A stretch of 59,842 nt of DNA from Polaribacter sp. (GCA_023254055.1 JALQYN010000011.1:1-59842); one strand, 5' to 3'; positions 35,395 to 44,643 are shown, counted from the stretch's first letter. Notes: generated from the letters alone by a model not told the origin. Made by a program: numbers and translations.

Positions 35395-35424
35395 CAAAGA
35401 TACATCAATCTAAAAAGTTAACAA
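35395..35424 (-). promoter_or_regulatory. Full Bacteroidetes promoter of glyS
   Basis: On the minus strand TTG (35422-35424), a 19-base spacer, and TATCTTTG (35395-35402). The transcript should start close to the ATG (35386), so the mRNA is nearly leaderless. Confidence 0.7.
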
Positions 35425-35431
35425 GAAAAAA

Positions 35432-35995
35432 TTAATGCTCTTTTTTGCATCTGTATACAAATGCTGGCGGGAAATTTAACAATTCAAAATCTAAAGATAT
35501 TTTTTTATTAAAAACAGCTTTTAACTTTTTATAATAGGTTAAACTATATTGATATTGAATGAATGTTCCGTTTTCATTTAGCGAATTTATAGCGTTTTTT
35601 AAAATTGCGTTAGAAACGGTACTTGGAATGATTGTTAGAGGTAAACTTGATACAATATGACAAGCTTTCGCAAAACCCAATTTTTTCATTTCTATTTCTA
35701 TTTGTTCTGCTGAAACTTTTAAAACCGTTAACTGTGGATGGTCTATTTTTTTTAAGTTTTGGTAAAATGCATCATTTACTTCAAAACAAATTAAATGCGA
35801 ATCTGGATGTAAATTTTTTAATATCTGATTTGTAATTACTCCGTTTCCAGGACCTAATTCTACCAAAACTTTACAAGAAGAAAAATCGATATCTTTTAAC
35901 ATTTTTTGCGCTAAAAACCTTGAACTTGGCATTACTGTTCCAGAAGTTTTCATACTCTTTACAGCTACTTTAAAAAAATCAATTTTTTTACCCAC
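35432..35995 (-). CDS. Class I SAM-dependent methyltransferase, PmtA/rRNA-dimethylase-like
   Basis: 187 residues. SSRFLAQKMLKDIDFSSCKVLVELGPGNGVITNQILKNL has the SAM motif I (ELGPGNG), then CFEVND (motif II acidic) and the later SSLPLTIIPS (motif IV). MKTSGTVMPSSRFLA at the N terminus is typical of phospholipid N-methyltransferase homologues (PmtA), a group related to KsgA. Substrate could be a lipid or rRNA; not decided by sequence. It precedes glyS in the same direction and is divergent from comF. Confidence 0.8.
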   Translation of the reverse strand: MGKKIDFFKVAVKSMKTSGTVMPSSRFLAQKMLKDIDFSSCKVLVELGPGNGVITNQILKNLHPDSHLICFEVNDAFYQNLKKIDHPQLTVLKVSAEQIEIEMKKLGFAKACHIVSSLPLTIIPSTVSNAILKNAINSLNENGTFIQYQYSLTYYKKLKAVFNKKISLDFELLNFPPAFVYRCKKEH

Positions 35996-36036
35996 TAATT
36001 TGTTTTTAGTATCTTAACATTAAAAAGCTAAGAAAC

Positions 36037-36723
36037 ATGAATTACTTAAAAGATGTGTTACATCTATTTTTTCCGAAGATATGCATTACCTGCGAATCTA
36101 AGTTATTACAGTCCGAAAAAATTATCTGTACACTTTGTAGACATGATTTACCCATGATTTGTTACAAAGATTATAAAGATAATAAAATTACAAAAGCTTT
36201 TTACGGAAGAATTCCTATTGAAAAGGCTACTTCATTTTTATTTTACAGAAAAGATGGAAAAACAAAAGACTTAATTCATCATTTAAAATACAAAGGAAAT
36301 CAAGAAATTGGATCTTTTATTGGGGATTGGTTTGGACAAATTCTTGCAAATTCTAATGAATTTAATACTATTGATTGTATTATTCCAGTTCCTCTGCATC
36401 CAAAAAAGCAAAAACAGCGCGGATATAATCAGCTCACTACTTTTGGATTAAGCCTATCAAAACAGTTAAAGAAACCATATATAGAAGATGTTTTAATTAG
36501 AACATCTGCCACAAAAACGCAAACTTTTAAACAGCGTTTCGAAAGGTTTAGCAATAACGGCACAAAATTTAGTGTGCCAGATAAATCAATATTAACCAAC
36601 AAACACATCTTGTTAATTGATGATGTTATTACAACCGGCGCAACATTAGAATCTTGCTGTAAAGAATTATTTACTTCCGAAAAAATTAAAATCAGTATTG
36701 TAACTATGGCATACACAGAATAA
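36037..36723 (+). CDS. comF: ComF family phosphoribosyltransferase-like protein
   Basis: 228 residues. The N-terminal zinc finger CITCESKLLQSEKIICTLCRHDLP has the CxxC...CxxC pattern, followed by IIPVPLHPKKQKQRGYNQLTTFG and the PRPP-binding loop ILLIDDVITTGATLESC. ComF is a cytoplasmic protein needed for late steps of DNA uptake in Bacillus and in Helicobacter; the exact activity is debated. Here it is not next to other competence genes. 65 bases upstream of a lipoprotein gene. Confidence 0.93.
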   Translation: MNYLKDVLHLFFPKICITCESKLLQSEKIICTLCRHDLPMICYKDYKDNKITKAFYGRIPIEKATSFLFYRKDGKTKDLIHHLKYKGNQEIGSFIGDWFGQILANSNEFNTIDCIIPVPLHPKKQKQRGYNQLTTFGLSLSKQLKKPYIEDVLIRTSATKTQTFKQRFERFSNNGTKFSVPDKSILTNKHILLIDDVITTGATLESCCKELFTSEKIKISIVTMAYTE

Positions 36724-36787
36724 TTTAACTAAAAAATGAGCGTTTTTACTGTAAAAAAATTGTTATTTTGCGTTAAAATTAAACCGC

Positions 36788-38395
36788 TTGAAATCCTTTT
36801 TAAAACATTTTATATTCGTTTTTGTACTCATTCTTTTAACAAGTAATTGTGCTAGAAAAGGAAGACCAAATGGCGGATTAAAAGACAGTTTGGCGCCTGT
36901 TATGGTAATTGCAAGTCCGCCTTATAAAAGCATCCATTTTAATAGTAAAAAAATTAAACTTTCTTTTAATGAATATATTACGCTGAAAAACTTAAATCAG
37001 CAATTGGTTATTTCTCCTCCTTTAAAATACTTTCCTACAATAAGTCCGCAAGGCTCACCAAGCAAAGAAATTACAATTAAATTAACCGATACGTTAAAGG
37101 CAAACACTACATATATTTTTAATTTTGGAAATAGCATTGAAGACAATAATGAAGGAAATGTTTTAAAAAGCTTTAACTATGTTTTTTCAACTGGAGATTA
37201 TGTAGATTCTTTAAAAACAAAAGGTTTCATTAAAGATGCTTACAAGAATAAAATTGACAAAGACATTAGTGTTTTGTTGTATCGAATAGATTCAACTTTT
37301 TCAGATTCTATTATTTACAAGAAAAAACCTAATTACATTACCAATGCAATAGATTCTTTATTTACAATTACAAACATTAAAAAAGGCAAATATCTTTTGA
37401 TTGCACTTAAAGATGCTTCCAACAATTATACTTTTAATCCAAAAGAAGATAAAATTGGTTTTTACAATCAATTTATAGAATTGCCTAAAGACAGTGTTTT
37501 AAAAGAACCTATATCGCTTTTTAACGAAGCTCCAGCTTTTAAAATGATGAGCGCAAAAGAAATATCAAAAGGGAAAATTATTTTTGATTTTGAAGGAGAC
37601 AGACATCATATTGATATAAAATTATTATCCGAAGTTCCTAAAAATTTTAAAAGTGAATACAAATTTGATTCGACTAAAGACAGCATCTATTATTGGTATT
37701 CAAAAATTAATACTGATTCTTTAGTTTTTAATATTAAAAAAGAGAATTATAGCGATACACTAACCGTTTTTCTTAGAAAAAAAACACTAGATTCTTTAAA
37801 AATCAATTCTAATATTGTCAATATTTTAGATTTAAAAGACACCTTAACTCTAACAAGTAACAACCCTGTTACAGAAATTGACACTACAAAAATTTTGTTT
37901 TTTGACAAGGATTCTTTAAGAGTTTCATACCAACCTATTTTAGAAAAAACTACAAATAAAATTCATTTTGTATTCAATAAAAAATACAATTCAAATTACA
38001 GATTGACTTTTTTGCCAAAAGCGTTAACAGACATTTTTGAAACACAAAATGACACATTAAATTATATTTTTAAAACAAAAGAACCTGAAGATTACGGAAG
38101 CATTTCTATAAACTTAAACAACAACTCTTCATCCCCAGTATTTTTAGAATTAGTTAGAGAGAGCGATAAAAAAGTGATACAAAAAATTGCTGCTTCTACT
38201 ACTAATAACATTTTGTTTGAATTGATTCCACCTGGAAGATATATGGTGAGAGCTATTTTAGACACAAACAACAATAATAATTGGGATACAGGAAATTACC
38301 TTAAAAAACTTCAACCTGAAAGCGTAATTTACTTACCAATAATCTTTAACCTAAAAGCCAATTGGAGTTTCTCTGAAACGTTTGTAATTGAATAG
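36788..38395 (+). CDS. Ig-like-domain lipoprotein
   Basis: 535 residues from TTG 36788; no earlier in-frame ATG fits. MKSFLKHFIFVFVLILLTSNC is a lipoprotein signal with Cys 21. The next segment, RPNGGLKDSLAPVMVIASPPY, begins a SbsA/Ig-like domain (about 32-120, FNEYITLKNLNQQLVISPPL) that is conserved in Bacteroidetes; a transthyretin-like repeat (VLLYRIDSTFSDSIIY, LLIALKDASNNYTFNP) follows, and later another (FELIPPGRYMVRAILDTNNNNNWDTG). The layout suggests a surface-anchored or periplasmic protein. Role unknown; I do not see an enzyme motif. Confidence 0.8.
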   Translation: MKSFLKHFIFVFVLILLTSNCARKGRPNGGLKDSLAPVMVIASPPYKSIHFNSKKIKLSFNEYITLKNLNQQLVISPPLKYFPTISPQGSPSKEITIKLTDTLKANTTYIFNFGNSIEDNNEGNVLKSFNYVFSTGDYVDSLKTKGFIKDAYKNKIDKDISVLLYRIDSTFSDSIIYKKKPNYITNAIDSLFTITNIKKGKYLLIALKDASNNYTFNPKEDKIGFYNQFIELPKDSVLKEPISLFNEAPAFKMMSAKEISKGKIIFDFEGDRHHIDIKLLSEVPKNFKSEYKFDSTKDSIYYWYSKINTDSLVFNIKKENYSDTLTVFLRKKTLDSLKINSNIVNILDLKDTLTLTSNNPVTEIDTTKILFFDKDSLRVSYQPILEKTTNKIHFVFNKKYNSNYRLTFLPKALTDIFETQNDTLNYIFKTKEPEDYGSISINLNNNSSSPVFLELVRESDKKVIQKIAASTTNNILFELIPPGRYMVRAILDTNNNNNWDTGNYLKKLQPESVIYLPIIFNLKANWSFSETFVIE

Positions 38396-38664
38396 GTTTT
38401 ATAAAATGTTTTTAATAAAAACTTTGTTTTTAAATATTGATTTCATATAATTGTACCAATATTAATGTTTTAACCCCCCTAAAAATGAAGTTAATACTTA
38501 CTAATTATTGTCGTTATTTTGTTCTAACATCTCTTTTTAAAAGACAATATCCCACAACTTTTTAATATCAACGACAAGCTATAGCTTTTTTGCAGGTTAA
38601 GAATAATTACACTTATTTAAATAATAATTGTGATTTATTTTTATCCCTTTTAATCCCTCATATT

Positions 38665-39483
38665 ATGCGAATTATCCCTAAATTTTTCTACATATTTATT
38701 TTTGCGACTTCTTTTGTTTTTTCTCAGAAAATATCACACGAAATTGGTGTTTTAACCGGCAAAGCATCTTTACAAACCGATTACGGAATTAGAGGTGATA
38801 TTTTAAGTGAAACTGCAAATAACACTACGTCGTTAACTGTTGCACATTACATGCAATTTTCAAATAGCAATAATTGGAATGGCAGAAGATCTATCTTAGA
38901 TCATATTGTTATAAAATCTGAAATCAACTTTTTAAATAGTACTGATTTAAAGCATCATGTAAATTTTACAGAAAGCAACACAAATAATAAGCAAGAAGGA
39001 GAAAATAAAATTTTATCAGCTAAAGAAATTTTAAGTAAAATGAGCGGTAATATTAGTTTGGTAAATTTTGGTGTACAAATAGAATACTATTTAAAAGATA
39101 TTACCAATTTTTTTAACCAACGAAGTTCTTCTAAATTAAATCCGTTTGTAAATTTTGGAGTTAATTATTCTTTATACAACAATAGCGTAAGTTCTTCTCT
39201 TGGTGATTGGCATACCAATATTAATTTTTTACCAGAAAAATATAGGATAGAAGGAGCTATTAAAGAAGGCCTTGGAGGTGCTTTTGCTTTTAACACAGGT
39301 GTGGGAACTCGCTACAAACTTTCTAGAAAAATTGATATAGTAGCTCAATTTAAATGGGAAATTTATGCTTCTGATGCAATAGACGGTTTACAAGCTGATG
39401 TAGTAGAAAATAAAAGTAACGAAACACTTACCAATCTTCAATTTGGATTGATATATCATTTAAACTTCAATAAGAATATATAA
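38665..39483 (+). CDS. Outer membrane protein, THC0290_0291-like
   Basis: 272 residues from ATG 38665, where MRIIPKFFYIFIFATSFVFSQ is a signal peptide; an upstream TTG start at 38590 is rejected because it adds a non-signal leader. KISHEIGVLTGKASLQTDYGIRGD and LTVAHYMQFSN, NLQFGLIYHLNFN match what I recall as the THC0290_0291 family of Flavobacteria, a beta-barrel-like outer membrane protein. The 270 bases upstream hold no gene. Function unknown. Confidence 0.75.
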   Translation: MRIIPKFFYIFIFATSFVFSQKISHEIGVLTGKASLQTDYGIRGDILSETANNTTSLTVAHYMQFSNSNNWNGRRSILDHIVIKSEINFLNSTDLKHHVNFTESNTNNKQEGENKILSAKEILSKMSGNISLVNFGVQIEYYLKDITNFFNQRSSSKLNPFVNFGVNYSLYNNSVSSSLGDWHTNINFLPEKYRIEGAIKEGLGGAFAFNTGVGTRYKLSRKIDIVAQFKWEIYASDAIDGLQADVVENKSNETLTNLQFGLIYHLNFNKNI

Positions 39484-39515
39484 AAAAAGCCGATGAAATT
39501 TCATCGGCTTTTTTT
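39482..39515. terminator. Bidirectional terminator between the THC0290-like gene and metB
   Basis: A perfect palindrome GCCGATGAAATTTCATCGGC (39489-39508), flanked by A7 and T7. Confidence 0.93.
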
Positions 39516-40662
39516 ATATATTTAACGCTTGTTCTAAGTCTTTTAACAAATCTTCAATATCTTCAATTCCAACACTTAAACGGATTAAAGAATCTGTAAT
39601 TCCGATTTTTAGCCGTTCTGGCTCTGGAATGCTAGCATGTGTCATTGTCGCTGGATGATTTACCAAACTTTCTACTCCTCCTAAAGATTCTGCTAAAGTA
39701 AATACATGGGTGTTTTCTAAAAATGTAAATGCTGCTTGTTGACTTTCATCTTTCAATTTAAAAGAAACCATTCCGCCAAAATCTTTCATTTGTTTTTTTG
39801 CAACTTCGTGATTTGGATGATTTTCTAAACCTGGATAGTATACTTCTTTTACTTTAGGATGATTTTGTAAATATGCAGCAACAGCTCTTCCATTTTCACA
39901 ATGACGTTGCATTCGAATATGCAATGTCTTAACTCCGCGTAGTGCTAAAAAAGAATCCATCGGACCTGCTATCGCTCCGCCAGCAAACTGAATAAAATGT
40001 AACTCCTCTGCTAATTTTGCATCATTTACCATTAACGCACCCATTAGCAAATCAGAATGACCACCCAAATATTTTGTTGCTGAATGCATTACGATATCGA
40101 CACCTAAAGATAACGGTTGTTGTAAATAAGGTGTTGCAAATGTATTATCAACAGCTACTAAAATAGCAGGATTAACAGCTTTTACCGCTTTGGTTATCTC
40201 TTCAATATCAGCAATTTTCATCAACGGATTGGTTGGTGTTTCTACCCAAATCAGTTTAGTTTTATCTGAAATTGAATTTGTCACATTTTCAATAGAATTC
40301 ATATCTACTAAATGAAATTTCAATCCATATTTCGAAAACATTCGGGTAAACATTCTATAGGTTCCTCCATACAAGTCATCTCCAGCAATTACTTCATCTC
40401 CGGGATTTAGCATTTTTAAAACACAATCTATGGCAGACAACCCAGATGAAAAAGCAAAACCATGTGTTCCGTTTTCAATGGCAGCAAACGCATTTTCTAA
40501 TGCCGTTCTTGTTGGATTTGCTGCTCTCGAATAAATATATCCCTTATGTTTGCCTGGACTAGACTGAGCGTAAGTTGAAGTTTGATAAATTGGAGGCATT
40601 ACAGCTCCTGTTGACGGATCGTGTTGTTGACCTCCATGTATTGTTTTTGTATTAAACTTCAT
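39514..40662 (-). CDS. metB: Cystathionine gamma-synthase / trans-sulfuration PLP enzyme
   Basis: 382 residues. MKFNTKTIHGGQQHDPSTGAV and YTRAANPTRTALEN-type start, then the PLP Lys in MHSATKYLGGHSDLLMG (about residue 198), with VAVDNTFATPYLQQPLSLG before it. The family covers cystathionine gamma-synthase, gamma-lyase and O-acylhomoserine sulfhydrylase; the motifs do not settle which. SLGGVESLVNHPATMTHASIPEPERLKIGITDSLIRLSVGIED is the C-terminal signature. It makes or breaks cystathionine in methionine/cysteine metabolism. Close to a DinB-like gene on the same strand. Confidence 0.92.
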   Translation of the reverse strand: MKFNTKTIHGGQQHDPSTGAVMPPIYQTSTYAQSSPGKHKGYIYSRAANPTRTALENAFAAIENGTHGFAFSSGLSAIDCVLKMLNPGDEVIAGDDLYGGTYRMFTRMFSKYGLKFHLVDMNSIENVTNSISDKTKLIWVETPTNPLMKIADIEEITKAVKAVNPAILVAVDNTFATPYLQQPLSLGVDIVMHSATKYLGGHSDLLMGALMVNDAKLAEELHFIQFAGGAIAGPMDSFLALRGVKTLHIRMQRHCENGRAVAAYLQNHPKVKEVYYPGLENHPNHEVAKKQMKDFGGMVSFKLKDESQQAAFTFLENTHVFTLAESLGGVESLVNHPATMTHASIPEPERLKIGITDSLIRLSVGIEDIEDLLKDLEQALNI

Positions 40663-40682
40663 TGCTTAAATACCTTATTTAG

Positions 40683-41138
40683 TTATACTAATTTTTTTAT
40701 TGATCTGATAATTCCTAAATGCAACCCTTCGTGGTAATTATTAAAAGCAATTGCCGTTTCTAAAGAATCTAACACAAAACCTGTACTGGTTTGGTATTCT
40801 TCATAGTCTTGAAATATATCAGCTTCGTAGTCTTCTATTAAGGTTTCTGGTAAAGCGCTTAATAAATCTTTAATTTCATCAAATTCTTCATTTGTAAAAT
40901 TTCTAGTCGGAAAAGTTCCTTTTCTAAAATCAGCAATTAGGTCATCAGGAATTAAACAGTTTACACCCGATAATTTATAGTGTAATAATTGCTGTGTTAC
41001 TACCAGATGCGCTACATTCCAAGCAATGTTGTTTTTAAATCCTTTTGGTATAGTCTGTAATTGTTCAATCGTTAAATCGTCAATTACCTGCAACACAAGC
41101 TCTCTTGATTTGATTAATAATTCGAATTGCGTTTTCAT
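40683..41138 (-). CDS. DinB family protein
   Basis: 151 residues, predicted four-helix bundle. MKTQFELLIKSRELVLQVID, then LQTIPKGFKNNIAWNVAHLVVTQQLLHYKLSG (His, second metal ligand) and AIAFNNYHEGLHLGIIRSIKKLV with the HxGxH-like HEGLHLG. These are the His ligands of DinB/YfiT metal-dependent proteins, some of which transfer thiols. It precedes metB; a sulfur or thiol link is speculative. A TATATTTG element (41159-41166) precedes it on the minus strand. Confidence 0.88.
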   Translation of the reverse strand: MKTQFELLIKSRELVLQVIDDLTIEQLQTIPKGFKNNIAWNVAHLVVTQQLLHYKLSGVNCLIPDDLIADFRKGTFPTRNFTNEEFDEIKDLLSALPETLIEDYEADIFQDYEEYQTSTGFVLDSLETAIAFNNYHEGLHLGIIRSIKKLV

Positions 41139-41158
41139 TATTTATTCTAATTTAGCAT

Positions 41159-41166
41159 CAAATATA
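41159..41166 (-). promoter_or_regulatory. -7 element TATATTTG of the DinB-like gene
   Basis: Minus-strand TATATTTG, 20 bases before the ATG of the DinB-like gene. Confidence 0.55.
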
Positions 41167-41175
41167 ACGTATAAA

Positions 41176-41523
41176 ATGAAAAAAGTCTACTTTTTACAAA
41201 CTTGTGATACTTGCAGAAGAATTTTAAAAGAAATAAACCTCGATGGATTTGAAAAGCAAGAAATAAAAACCAATCCAATTACAGTAAAACAGCTAGAAGA
41301 AATGCATAAACTTTCTCAGAGCTACGAAGCATTATTTAACAAACGTGCTAAACTTTATAAAGCAATGGATTTAAAAGATCAGGCAATTTCTGAGACAGAC
41401 TACAGACAATATATTTTAGATGAATATACTTTTTTAAAACGTCCTGTTTTTATTGTAAATGAAGAAATTTTTATTGGAAACAGTAAAAAAGAAATTGAAC
41501 GATTGAAAGAGTTCTTAGGCTAA
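41176..41523 (+). CDS. ArsC/Spx-like thioredoxin-fold protein
   Basis: 115 residues from ATG 41176; the longer frame from 41026 lies over the divergent DinB-like gene and is rejected. MKKVYFLQTCDTCRRILKEINL holds the CxxC-type N terminus (CDTC), LYKAMDLKDQAISETDY and FLKRPVFIVNEEIFIGN (Arg-Pro region and cis-Pro loop) are ArsC/Spx features. ArsC-type reductases act on arsenate through glutaredoxin; Spx proteins regulate RNA polymerase. No arsenic genes are nearby, so I leave the function open. Confidence 0.85.
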   Translation: MKKVYFLQTCDTCRRILKEINLDGFEKQEIKTNPITVKQLEEMHKLSQSYEALFNKRAKLYKAMDLKDQAISETDYRQYILDEYTFLKRPVFIVNEEIFIGNSKKEIERLKEFLG

Positions 41524-41560
41524 TGTATTTAATTTCTAAATCAAAAAAAGCATTTGTAAT

Positions 41561-41611
41561 GTCAGTTCGAGTAATTTCGATTTCATCGAAATTGTATCGA
41601 GAACTCATCTA
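41561..41611. repeat. Palindromic repeat, GTCAGTTCGAG type
   Basis: GTCAGTTCGAGTAATTTCGAT, then AATTTCGAT (41573-41581) inverted as ATCGAAATT (41585-41593), and TATCGAGAACT. The unit lies between the ArsC-like gene and the DUF3089 gene and matches the dispersed repeat family seen at 28967 and 50171. Confidence 0.7.
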
Positions 41612-41649
41612 TTGTTACATTCTTGCTTTTGCAAAAAACGACAAGTGTT

Positions 41650-42651
41650 TCAATTCTTTTCCAACCACGCCTTAGTTCGCAACGCAACATTTTCTTTAAT
41701 GTCTTGCCAAAATAAGTTGATATCACCTGCGTGATAATTCTTCATAAAAGACATAAAAAAACGCAATGGAAATTTAGGGTTTGTAGACCAAACCATTCCG
41801 TCTGTGATTTCAATTTTTAAGGCTTTTGTGTATAATTTACCATTAGAATACAAAAACCCTTTGTGTTGATTTAAAGTGGTGGTTTTCGTAGCATCCCATG
41901 TAATTGGATTTGTAGTTACAGCACCTTTGTATTGAGTTTTGTTTTTCGGAAAAGTTCCTTTTTTATATGTATTCCAAGATACAAAACCCCCCGTTTCACT
42001 GGGTTGCATCATTGGTTGAATTGTTTTAAATTCGTTAGGTTTTAAACCCATTCCAGGAATATATGCTGCAATTAATCTCTTTTGCAATGGTTGATCATCA
42101 AAAAAATCTTTTAATAATTGTGTTGTATGATTTGTCCCTTGACTATGGCTAACAATAATTATAGGTCTGCCCTTATTATAATTTTTTAAATAAAAATCAA
42201 ATGCTTTTTTTACGTCTGCGTAGGCAACTTCAAAAGCTTCTTTTCCTCCTTTAGTATACAAACTATACGATTTGATATGTGCTTGTCTATAAAACGGAAC
42301 ATATATTTTACCCGAAGTTGCAAAGGGTGAAGCTTGATTTTTTACAGCAGTATTGACAACTTTATCATTCTGAATTTCATCATCAATTGGGGCATTCCAA
42401 CGAAGATCTTTTTTATCCATTAATAAAGTTGGATAAACATAAAAAACATCGGCTTGTAGCTCTAGAATGTTTGTGGTTGCATATTTCTGTAATGAAACCG
42501 GATACTTTGTTGGTAAAACCGCCCACGTTTTTTCATTGGCATAATTTGGGGCAGTGGGTATGTTTTTAGTCTCAAAACTAATTGCCTGGTAGGAAGATTT
42601 ACATCCAACCAAAACAATCAAAAAAAGAAGTCTAAAAAAGGGGCTTTTCAT
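41650..42651 (-). CDS. DUF3089 alpha/beta-hydrolase lipoprotein
   Basis: 333 residues. MKSPFFRLLFLIVLVGCKSS is a lipoprotein signal (Cys 17). The nucleophile elbow GRPIIIVSHSQGTNHTTQLL has the GxSxG-type SHSQG (about residue 171), and DVFYVYPTLLMD with PFYRQAHIKSY matches DUF3089, a periplasmic alpha/beta-hydrolase group of unknown substrate. Followed on the same strand, going downstream, by nothing else, and upstream by the DUF6165 gene only 7 bases away, so it ends an operon. Confidence 0.88.
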   Translation of the reverse strand: MKSPFFRLLFLIVLVGCKSSYQAISFETKNIPTAPNYANEKTWAVLPTKYPVSLQKYATTNILELQADVFYVYPTLLMDKKDLRWNAPIDDEIQNDKVVNTAVKNQASPFATSGKIYVPFYRQAHIKSYSLYTKGGKEAFEVAYADVKKAFDFYLKNYNKGRPIIIVSHSQGTNHTTQLLKDFFDDQPLQKRLIAAYIPGMGLKPNEFKTIQPMMQPSETGGFVSWNTYKKGTFPKNKTQYKGAVTTNPITWDATKTTTLNQHKGFLYSNGKLYTKALKIEITDGMVWSTNPKFPLRFFMSFMKNYHAGDINLFWQDIKENVALRTKAWLEKN

Positions 42652-42658
42652 CTACAAT

Positions 42659-43057
42659 TTATTCTGACTTATAAGCTTCATACGATTTTTCTTCTACTAA
42701 ATCTGAACCTGTAAATATGTTGATTTCTTTTTTTACATCTGAACGATCATCATTAACATAATACACTGCTCTTGCTAAATCAATAAAAGTTTGTCCAAAA
42801 TCATTGGCGCGTTCGCATTCTCTAATATCATCTTCAATTTTCCACAATTTTTTGTTGACTTCTAACAAATCGTTGTGTAATTTTTTAAGATGCGATTCAT
42901 CTTTTGCGTCTGCATAAATATTTTTTACATCTGGTGTTAGTGTATCGTATTCATGCTGAATATTTACTAATTTTTTAGGGTCTTTAATTTTAGAAAGTTT
43001 AATTTCTAAAATGGTGTACTTATCAATAATTTCTCCGTTTGATACTTCTATTTTCAT
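42659..43057 (-). CDS. DUF6165 family protein
   Basis: 132 residues. MKIEVSNGEIIDKYTILEIK, IKDPKKLVNIQHEYDTLTP and LWKIEDDIRECERANDFGQTFIDLARAVYYVNDDRSDVKKEIN match DUF6165, a helical family of unknown function. In other bacteria such genes accompany glycosyltransferases or surface-polysaccharide genes; here they lie between an acidic protein and a lipoprotein hydrolase. No signal or membrane part, so cytoplasmic. Confidence 0.85.
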   Translation of the reverse strand: MKIEVSNGEIIDKYTILEIKLSKIKDPKKLVNIQHEYDTLTPDVKNIYADAKDESHLKKLHNDLLEVNKKLWKIEDDIRECERANDFGQTFIDLARAVYYVNDDRSDVKKEINIFTGSDLVEEKSYEAYKSE

Positions 43058-43068
43058 GTGTTCTTCTT

Positions 43069-43893
43069 TTATGCAAATTTACGTTCTACAAGAGCCATAA
43101 AACGCGCTTCATATTCTTCTTGTTCAGACCAGTTATAATCTGGTTTTACCATTTTATTGATAAACTTTTTTGCTTCCTTCTCTGTTTTTATAGTATTTAA
43201 TTGAGAAACCACTCTGTTAAATTCTTCTTGACTTCCGTTAAAAAGATTTTTTACAAAAGCAATTCTATCATTTAAACCAATCTGAATATTTTGTTGTTTT
43301 TGATCGTTTACCGATTTTACGGCTTCTGGTTTTTCAAAAAGTTCTGCCGCAACTTCTACAGAAATTGTATCGTGTAATTCTTCTTCTAGTGTAATTGTTT
43401 TCTTGTCTTTAATTTCAATTTCTTCAGTTGTATTTTCAACAGAAAATAAGGTTTGTTCCAATTCATCAAACGGTTGCTCTATAATTTCTTCTGTTTCTAT
43501 AGTTGTTTTTTCAATCGTTTCTGTGACTTCAACCATTTCTATTTCGTTGGATACAGGCTCTTCTGGTAAGTCTTCAGTTACTTCTTCTGTTTTAACGTCT
43601 TCTATCTCTTTTTCTGCTACAACTTCTTCAAGTTCCTCCTCTTCTGCTGTCTCTTCAATAGCTTCTTTTTCTTTTGTCTTTTGTGTTGCTTTTTCAATTT
43701 TCTCTAACAACTCTTCTTTAGTTTCTGTTGCATTAGGAGTTGTGTTTAGATATTCATCAACATAAGCCAATAACGTTAGTTTTTCATACACTTGATATGC
43801 TTTTTCTTTTAACACTAAAACATCTTCTTTATTTTTTAATTGCAAAATACTATGTGCAATACTTGTTAAGTCGGCTGCTAATTTTTTGTGCAT
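43069..43893 (-). CDS. Very acidic protein with a low-complexity Glu/Thr region
   Basis: 274 residues. A helical start (MHKKLAADLTSIAHSILQLK) leads to a Glu-rich low-complexity stretch (about 60-165), dominated by E, V, T and K, then a conserved C-terminal domain: IQIGLNDRIAFVKNLFNGSQEEFNRVVSQL, with VKPDYNWSEQEEYEARFMALVERKF at the end. The C-terminal part is the kind of short domain seen in Bacteroidetes hypothetical proteins. Its complement reads as a Ser-rich frame, an artefact of the Glu-rich codons. Function unknown; 11 bases upstream of DUF6165 (operon). Confidence 0.8.
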   Translation of the reverse strand: MHKKLAADLTSIAHSILQLKNKEDVLVLKEKAYQVYEKLTLLAYVDEYLNTTPNATETKEELLEKIEKATQKTKEKEAIEETAEEEELEEVVAEKEIEDVKTEEVTEDLPEEPVSNEIEMVEVTETIEKTTIETEEIIEQPFDELEQTLFSVENTTEEIEIKDKKTITLEEELHDTISVEVAAELFEKPEAVKSVNDQKQQNIQIGLNDRIAFVKNLFNGSQEEFNRVVSQLNTIKTEKEAKKFINKMVKPDYNWSEQEEYEARFMALVERKFA

Positions 43894-43995
43894 AAGTTGA
43901 TAAATTAATTGATGCTAGGCATCTTTTTTTTAATAAATTTGTAAGACTTGAAGTAAAATACAATTATAATCATATTTCAAGCATAAAACTACAAA

Positions 43996-44643
43996 ATGTT
44001 TCTCGAAAATACAGTAAATCATACAGAACAATTTGGTTGGATTGAAGTAATTTGTGGATCCATGTTTTCTGGAAAAACCGAAGAATTGATTCGAAGATTA
44101 AAACGAGCGCAATTTGCAAAACAACGTGTAGAGATTTTTAAACCTGCTGTAGATACACGTTATGACGAAGATGAAGTAGTCTCTCATAACGACAACCGTA
44201 TTCGTTCAACTCCTGTTCCCTCTTCTGCAAACATTCGTTTGTTAGCAAATGATGTAGATGTTGTTGGGATAGATGAAGCACAGTTTTTTGATGAAGAAAT
44301 TGTAGCTGTTTGTAACGATTTAGCCAACAGAGGAATTCGTGTAATTGTTGCCGGATTAGACATGGATTTTAAAGGAAATCCGTTTGGTCCGATGCCTGCT
44401 TTAATGGCAACTGCAGAGTACGTAACTAAAGTTCATGCGGTGTGCACACATACCGGAAATTTAGCAAATTACAGCTTTAGAAAAGCGCAAAATGATGAGT
44501 TGGTGTTGCTTGGTGAAGTTAACGAATACGAACCTTTAAGCAGAGCTGCTTATTACAAAGCTTTGCAATTACAAAAAGAAGAAAAGCTGGTTTCAAAAAA
44601 ATTAGAATCTAATGTAAAAGGTTCTGAAACAAATTCTGAATAA
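43996..44643 (+). CDS. tdk: Thymidine kinase
   Basis: 215 residues. [21 protein letters not shown] is the P-loop, [45 protein letters not shown] carries the catalytic Glu-Asp region and lid. It phosphorylates thymidine with ATP for salvage. Most bacterial thymidine kinases bind zinc with four cysteines; here only one Cys stands in [18 protein letters not shown] and none in the later [13 protein letters not shown], so the zinc site appears lost. I recall the same in other Flavobacteria. alr begins immediately after its stop codon. Confidence 0.95.
   Translation: MFLENTVNHTEQFGWIEVICGSMFSGKTEELIRRLKRAQFAKQRVEIFKPAVDTRYDEDEVVSHNDNRIRSTPVPSSANIRLLANDVDVVGIDEAQFFDEEIVAVCNDLANRGIRVIVAGLDMDFKGNPFGPMPALMATAEYVTKVHAVCTHTGNLANYSFRKAQNDELVLLGEVNEYEPLSRAAYYKALQLQKEEKLVSKKLESNVKGSETNSE

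Noticed and set aside
38590..38664. Longer start of the THC0290-like gene
   Set aside because: It would bury the signal peptide that begins at ATG 38665.
43403..43765. A 120-residue serine-rich frame on the plus strand
   Set aside because: It is the complement of the glutamate-rich region of the acidic protein at 43069-43893; GAA codons read as TTC/TCT-type codons on the other strand.
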